Shown: piece by piece, positions 25,822-29,816 of the stretch
Layout: the number at the start of each line of letters is the position of its first letter
Position numbering within the stretch: position 1 is the first letter of the stretch
Assembly (NCBI RefSeq): GCF_012790675.1
Contig: NZ_CP046391.1
Coordinates: forward strand, 666,185-696,000
DNA length: 29,816 nucleotides
Origin: Anaplasma platys
GTDB taxonomy: Bacteria; Pseudomonadota; Alphaproteobacteria; Rickettsiales; Anaplasmataceae
Reading direction: 5' to 3'
The notes under the pieces: model-generated
What the model was told of the DNA's origin: nothing
Seen by the model: the letters and a program-made list of their open reading frames with translations, nothing else
Databases searched by the model: none
Program-made: the position numbers and the translations under genes

Positions 25822-27366
25822 CTATATCCTGTGATCTATAGGACAGCCAAAAAGGGTTATTGCTTCAGCTATGTGTTCTTCTAACACATTACTACTCTCG
25901 GACAAATCGGCTATTGTTCTTGCAACCTTAAGAATCTTAGCGGTGTCCCTGTTGGATAATTGATGATGTTCCAAGACTCGGATAAGTAATTTTTTAGCGG
26001 CATCACACATGTATGCTATCACGAATTTTTCTACTTCATTAGGCGTGAGGAATGCATTGCTCTTTCGTGCTGTTCCGACGCGTGCAGTTTGTAGTAATCT
26101 AGCAGCAATGACTTTTCCTTTTAACGATTTCGAACTTTCAGGGGTGGCAGACATTCTCTGAGCAAAGACGCTCACATTGCCAACTTCTACCTTTATGTCT
26201 ATTCTACTCATTATGGGGCCAGAAATCCTTTTTTGGTAATCTACAGCACACTGTGGTGCTCTGGAGCATTTTCGAGATGCATCGTTGAGGTAGCCGCATC
26301 TGCAAGGATTCATCGCTGCAACAAGCTGAAAATTTGCCGGGTAAGTTATATGAGCGTTCGCTCTGGCTATAACTACTTGCTTATCTTCTAACGGTTGTCT
26401 TAGCGCTTCTAAAACGGATTTCGAAAATTCTGGAAGTTCATCAAGAAACAGAATACCGTGGTGCGCTAAAGTGATTTCACCAGGAAATGACCTCAATCCC
26501 CCACCGATTATAGCAGCCATAGACGCAGAGCTATGGGGTTCACGAAATGGCCGATAAGTCGCAAGGCAATCCAGCTTACGTCTCGCTATGCTATATATTA
26601 TATTTACATCTATGATTTCATCAGCACTAAGGTCGGGGAGAATACTGCAAATTCTCTTTGCAATCATTGACTTTCCCGCACCTGGTGGACCCACCATCAG
26701 CAAGTTGTGCCCTCCTGCAGCTGTTATCAATGCGGCACGTTTGGCAATTTCTTGTCCCGCTACATCTTGCATATCCAAGGCTTCATATGCCCCATTGATA
26801 CATTTTGCCTCTGCACACTCAGCAGTTTTTTCTATGATTTCCGTATCCTGAATCTCGCTTCCATTTGCATGATTTACTAGTTGCAATAGGTGTTTCGATC
26901 CTAATACTCTTATATCCCCAATGAGCAATGCTTCTCTAGCATTATCGTGGGGGCATATTATCCCCTTACCTTGCTTCTTAGCGCTGTGCGCCGCAGCAAG
27001 GATCCCACTCACACAAGTGATGCTGCCATCAAGCAATAGCTCACCGAGCACAATGAAGGATTTTAGACTGGCCTCATTCTTTATAATCTTTAATACTGTT
27101 AGTACTCCTAGGGCTATAGGAAGGTCATAATGGCTTCCTTCCTTGAATATCCCCGCAGGAGAGAGGCTTACTGTTATACGTTTTGGTGGCAGCACTATCC
27201 TTATAGATGCTAGAGCAGCTCTTATTCTTTCGCGTGATTCAGCCACCACTTTGTCAGCCATGCCAACAATATGAAATGCAGGCAACCCACTTGTAATGTG
27301 TACCTGAACTACAACATCTACCGTGCACACCCCTACAAATGCCACAGTATGTATGCTCGCCACCAC
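25822..27366 (-). CDS. comM: ComM/YifB-family AAA+ ATPase (Mg-chelatase-like)
   Basis: A 514-aa protein of the ComM (YifB) family. In naturally competent bacteria ComM is a hexameric helicase that promotes branch migration during integration of DNA. The N-terminal domain has the family pattern GLPAFHIVGMADKVVAESRE and LSPAGIFKEGSHYDLPIALG. The Walker A motif is GPPGAGKS (226-233), Walker B is LFLDE (306-310), and the zinc-like Cys set is CRC...C...C at 355, 357, 367 and 373. The C-terminal Mg-chelatase domain has SNRDTAKILKVARTIADL. The start is GTG at 27366, with AGGGG about seven bases upstream. Length is normal. It is convergent with dnaQ and divergent from the next gene. Its presence suggests active recombination capacity, relevant to antigen gene conversion; that link is inference. 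Confidence 0.95.
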   Translation of the reverse strand: MVASIHTVAFVGVCTVDVVVQVHITSGLPAFHIVGMADKVVAESRERIRAALASIRIVLPPKRITVSLSPAGIFKEGSHYDLPIALGVLTVLKIIKNEASLKSFIVLGELLLDGSITCVSGILAAAHSAKKQGKGIICPHDNAREALLIGDIRVLGSKHLLQLVNHANGSEIQDTEIIEKTAECAEAKCINGAYEALDMQDVAGQEIAKRAALITAAGGHNLLMVGPPGAGKSMIAKRICSILPDLSADEIIDVNIIYSIARRKLDCLATYRPFREPHSSASMAAIIGGGLRSFPGEITLAHHGILFLDELPEFSKSVLEALRQPLEDKQVVIARANAHITYPANFQLVAAMNPCRCGYLNDASRKCSRAPQCAVDYQKRISGPIMSRIDIKVEVGNVSVFAQRMSATPESSKSLKGKVIAARLLQTARVGTARKSNAFLTPNEVEKFVIAYMCDAAKKLLIRVLEHHQLSNRDTAKILKVARTIADLSESSNVLEEHIAEAITLFGCPIDHRI

Positions 27367-27436
27367 TTGTAGCCCCTATAAAATTGCGATTATAAGCAAA
27401 ACTTATGTAGATTCTAGACAATTATTAACATATTAA

Positions 27437-27451
27437 ATTATACCAGAATAA
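27437..27451 (-). promoter_or_regulatory. Putative comM promoter (extended -10)
   Basis: On the minus strand, TTATTCTGGTATAAT contains TGG plus a perfect TATAAT (27442-27437), 71 bases before the comM GTG. No good -35 is seen at 17 bases, which fits an extended -10 promoter. The 14-base core is shared with 21163-21176. Confidence 0.55.
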
Positions 27452-27557
27452 CCTTTTCTTTTTATGTTTGATGTATAAACTTGCTTTCTGCCACTGATGG
27501 ATAGGTTTCGTTCACCGTTTGTCATTAGTAGAGTACGGCGTATCGTTATAGGTGTTT

Positions 27558-28232
27558 ATGTGTTCTAGTATGCAGTCTACGGTTTATAGGAGATGCTTCG
27601 CTGCTGTCTTGACCATTTTCTCTATTTTTTCTTGTAACACTGCATTTGCTGTGGGGCGCTTTTCACTACCTGATCTGAAAGCAGATCTGAGATTTCGCTT
27701 GGGTTTATACCGTGAAGAGGAGTTAAAAAGCTCGGCTTTAAAGGGATTGTTGAAAAAGAGTGGTGAGGATGCTTCTGTAAGTGTGGTGAAAAATCCTCGA
27801 TCTTTTTTAAACAATAAAGGGAATTACGCCGCGCTTGCCGACGTCACCTACCTTTTGAATGCGCGCGTTCTGGGGAACTTTGGCGCTGCAATAGGATATT
27901 TGTACAAGTCTGGAGTGACAGAGCAAAATCCGCTAGATGACATAAAAAACAAGGTCAAGTCTCTATCACTCCCATATGTAGAACTATCGTGGGAAAAAGG
28001 CGGCATTCTCTTTATAGAAAGCATGACATTCAAGTCTGGTGCCATGATGGTAATAGGAGGAAGCGAGAAGGGGAAGGGTTTTCCACTATTCTTTTCATCT
28101 GGCCTTTCTTATAGAATAGGAGGAATGACATCTTTCTACTTGGGCATGCAATTCCCTACGCATTTCCCCTCTTTTAAAAAGGAGGGAGAGAATAATCTCA
28201 AGCTGGTATTCGGAATTGAGTTTGCGCTTTAA
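27558..28232 (+). CDS. Secreted protein, probable outer-membrane beta-barrel
   Basis: I start at the ATG at 27558 (224 aa), because AGG at 27550-27552 is well spaced; GTG 27552 and ATG 27570 are alternatives. A signal peptide is clear: basic VYRR, hydrophobic CFAAVLTIFSIF, then a likely cleavage after FSCNTAFA. The mature part has alternating polar and hydrophobic strands with Gly turns (ALADVTYLLNARVLGNFGAAIGYLYKSG, read in pieces; PYVELSWEKGGILFIESMTF; FFSSGLSYRIGGMTSFYLGM) and ends NNLKLVFGIEFAL, close to a barrel end strand though the last residue is Leu rather than Phe. No P44/Msp2 elements are present. It is probably an outer-membrane protein of this lineage; the exact family is unrecognised. 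Divergent from comM. Confidence 0.78.
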   Translation: MCSSMQSTVYRRCFAAVLTIFSIFSCNTAFAVGRFSLPDLKADLRFRLGLYREEELKSSALKGLLKKSGEDASVSVVKNPRSFLNNKGNYAALADVTYLLNARVLGNFGAAIGYLYKSGVTEQNPLDDIKNKVKSLSLPYVELSWEKGGILFIESMTFKSGAMMVIGGSEKGKGFPLFFSSGLSYRIGGMTSFYLGMQFPTHFPSFKKEGENNLKLVFGIEFAL

Positions 28233-28728
28233 GGCTTTTGATCATACAAGTGCAGTCGTGGACGAGAATATGTCGATATATAGCAAAGGTGCGCGTTTGC
28301 GACATGTTCCCTGAGAGTGCCTATATAGCCATGTTTAACCCGAAATCATAAGCAAAGAAATAACTTAACAAGATCTGCAGATCGCGTTTTCACGGGACTG
28401 ATGCAATATTATATAGACAAAACGTGTTGTCCGCTGGTGTGCACGGATCAATCCAAAATAAGTAGTAGGTGTTCAAAAGAGTATACTATGCCATATCATA
28501 GTACTTCTAAAACCGTGTGCCTGTAGCCATTTCTATTATACAAAACTTGGAAAATTGAAAATTAAAATTTGGTGTATGCCCCAACCTCCACACGCGGGAT
28601 TAGCCAAATTTACTTTACTTATCCATACTTTTTAAGTAGCAGGGTAGGTGTGTGTTATGTGGTTATTAAAGTGTTCAGTCCTATAATAGGCGTTTTTACA
28701 TGCTCCACAAGTGTCTCAGTACAGCGCT
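28233..28728. other. Intergenic with a perfect small inverted repeat
   Basis: About 500 bp without a gene. TACTATG (28484-28490) and CATAGTA (28497-28503) form a perfect 7-bp inverted repeat around CCATAT, which could be an operator or small hairpin. The rest is A+T-rich and presumably holds the promoter of the following gene; I cannot place it with confidence. No terminator for the barrel gene is obvious. Confidence 0.45.
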
Positions 28729-29816
28729 ATGAAGAAAATAATTGAGGGCGTAGCCCGTGAGGCAGCTTCCACATTGGGAAGCGGGCTAGATCTGTCTGCT
28801 GCAGCTGTAAATGAAGTTGTAATACGTAGCGTCATATACGTGCTGTTTAAGGGCAAAAGCCCAAAGTATTGTCTAGTGAACACAGATGGAGACCCAGGGT
28901 TGCAGGCCTGCAAGTACGATATCTTAATACCGGGAACTGCTATTTCCGTGCAACAAATGCGAAAAAATGTTACCCCAACCGCTCTAGGAAGAGTAGCTTC
29001 TGTTGAGGGAAGATCAGTTCTTGCAAGATATCTCTTTTCTATTTCTGCCTTCATGCCTGATCACTTGGTGTGGCTTTTTAGCGTTTCAGAAATTAGCGAC
29101 CTTAGAGTTGCTTTAAAGGAAGTATGTGAGATATTGAGGGTTGTTTCAGAGACCGCAAAAAACCGAAACTGCGCCATAAACTGGCCGAAAGTGTATTCAG
29201 TATGTTCAGTGAGGATACTTAATGTTCTAAACACCGCGAGTGATCAGGATATTCTAAAGGTGGCGCACGCCGTGTACACTGGGCCCGCATGTGACGAAAT
29301 ATCCAAGGTACGGGACGAGCTGCTAAATCGCCTGCGATCAGGTGAGTCTTGGGCAGGACACGTAATGGATTTGGTGCAAGACTTGCGTCTTTTATCAAAT
29401 TTTAATCCCGCTCTGGCCAGGCATTACAGATTGAAGAAAAAGGTGGATGCTGGGAAGAATCAAAATGGGGAAACCTTAATAATAAAGCCTGCAGCTGTGA
29501 TCCAGTCCCTAATGCGTGAAAATGGAGAGTGGGAGCACGAGGTTAGTGATCGGGTAGGCAGGTATATCAGGAAGCATGCATATGTTAATGCTGAAATGAT
29601 TCTCACTGTGTGTCTCTTGTTGAATCAGCCCATAGAGCTAACAGTAGAAAACATTGGAGCGCTGCAGTGGCCTAACGGAAAGGTTGCCTACTCATTTTCT
29701 CCCGAATTGACGTTTCCCAATATTAGTGAAAGCGCATGCTCTCATGGAAAACTTAAGGGCGACGTTTTAACCACAAAAGAAGGTATGGAGTTGGTGGGGC
29801 TGCTTCTTTTTTTACA
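28729..29816 (+). CDS. Unknown protein, 3' end outside window
   Basis: The frame is open from ATG 28729 to the window end (362 codons and two bases), so the C-terminus is missing. An in-frame GTG at 28711 is an alternative start; neither has a clear ribosome site. The product starts MKKIIEGVAREAASTLGSGL. It has an apparently beta-containing N-terminal part (SVIYVLFKGKSPKYCLV, then DILIPGTAISV) and a mostly helical remainder, with no signal peptide and no membrane helix in the visible part. The stretch AEMILTVCLLLNQPIEL followed by NGKVAYSF faintly resembles a stretch of the 796-aa protein (EKIAATLLVLYPGIEV, then DGKPYLINL). I recognise no family. Length and codon regularity make it a real gene. 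Confidence 0.8.
   Translation, partial: MKKIIEGVAREAASTLGSGLDLSAAAVNEVVIRSVIYVLFKGKSPKYCLVNTDGDPGLQACKYDILIPGTAISVQQMRKNVTPTALGRVASVEGRSVLARYLFSISAFMPDHLVWLFSVSEISDLRVALKEVCEILRVVSETAKNRNCAINWPKVYSVCSVRILNVLNTASDQDILKVAHAVYTGPACDEISKVRDELLNRLRSGESWAGHVMDLVQDLRLLSNFNPALARHYRLKKKVDAGKNQNGETLIIKPAAVIQSLMRENGEWEHEVSDRVGRYIRKHAYVNAEMILTVCLLLNQPIELTVENIGALQWPNGKVAYSFSPELTFPNISESACSHGKLKGDVLTTKEGMELVGLLLFL

Overview
The window reads as chromosomal DNA of an obligate intracellular Anaplasmataceae bacterium, most likely Anaplasma phagocytophilum. The best evidence is two separate fragments with the P44/Msp2 surface-antigen signature (an AMEGSVGY / ELGYEKF / LLAKELA / AQAVG / ID-K-C series at 11323-12381, and a decayed copy on the minus strand near 15940-16210). 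Supporting points are the housekeeping genes of alphaproteobacterial type, scattered operons, moderate A+T richness, long gene-poor gaps and many large proteins without a recognisable family. The species name is inference; no database was searched.

Layout. 1-5400: lineage-specific membrane proteins (a 5'-cut multi-spanning protein, a divergently placed 274-aa protein, a 796-aa protein with a C-terminal membrane hairpin), separated by 1.1 kb with no convincing gene. 5945-8726: divergent argS (minus) and recO (plus). 8805-10390: an acidic 188-aa protein of unknown function lies between recO and a 245-bp near-perfect copy of the recO 3' half; then a small membrane ORF and the initiator tRNA-fMet gene on the minus strand. 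11073-12381: a proline-rich small ORF and a G+C-rich, headless and tailless P44/Msp2 fragment ending in a 9-bp tandem repeat. 12578-19973: two large unknown proteins (697 and 983 aa) with paired membrane helices, separated by 2.3 kb of decayed DNA holding the minus-strand P44 relic. 19974-21438: another gene-poor gap. 21439-27366: metabolic and information genes: a P5C-dehydrogenase-only putA (minus), an overlapping nuoD-nuoE-dnaQ operon (plus) and comM (minus). 27558-29816: a predicted secreted beta-barrel protein and an unknown gene that runs off the window.

How it fits together. The conserved genes are ordinary housekeeping functions (tRNA charging, recombination, complex I, proofreading, amino-acid oxidation). 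The accessory part is more unusual. At least five proteins share one architecture, one or two closely spaced hydrophobic hairpins joined to a large hydrophilic domain or low-complexity tail, which is the layout of pathogen-vacuole membrane proteins such as chlamydial Inc proteins and known Anaplasma vacuole proteins. A family of vacuole-membrane or secreted effectors is my main hypothesis for something undescribed here; it is inference from topology. Antigen-gene relics next to a partly duplicated recO suggest a region shaped by recombination; RecO belongs to the RecF pathway, which has been implicated in p44 gene conversion.
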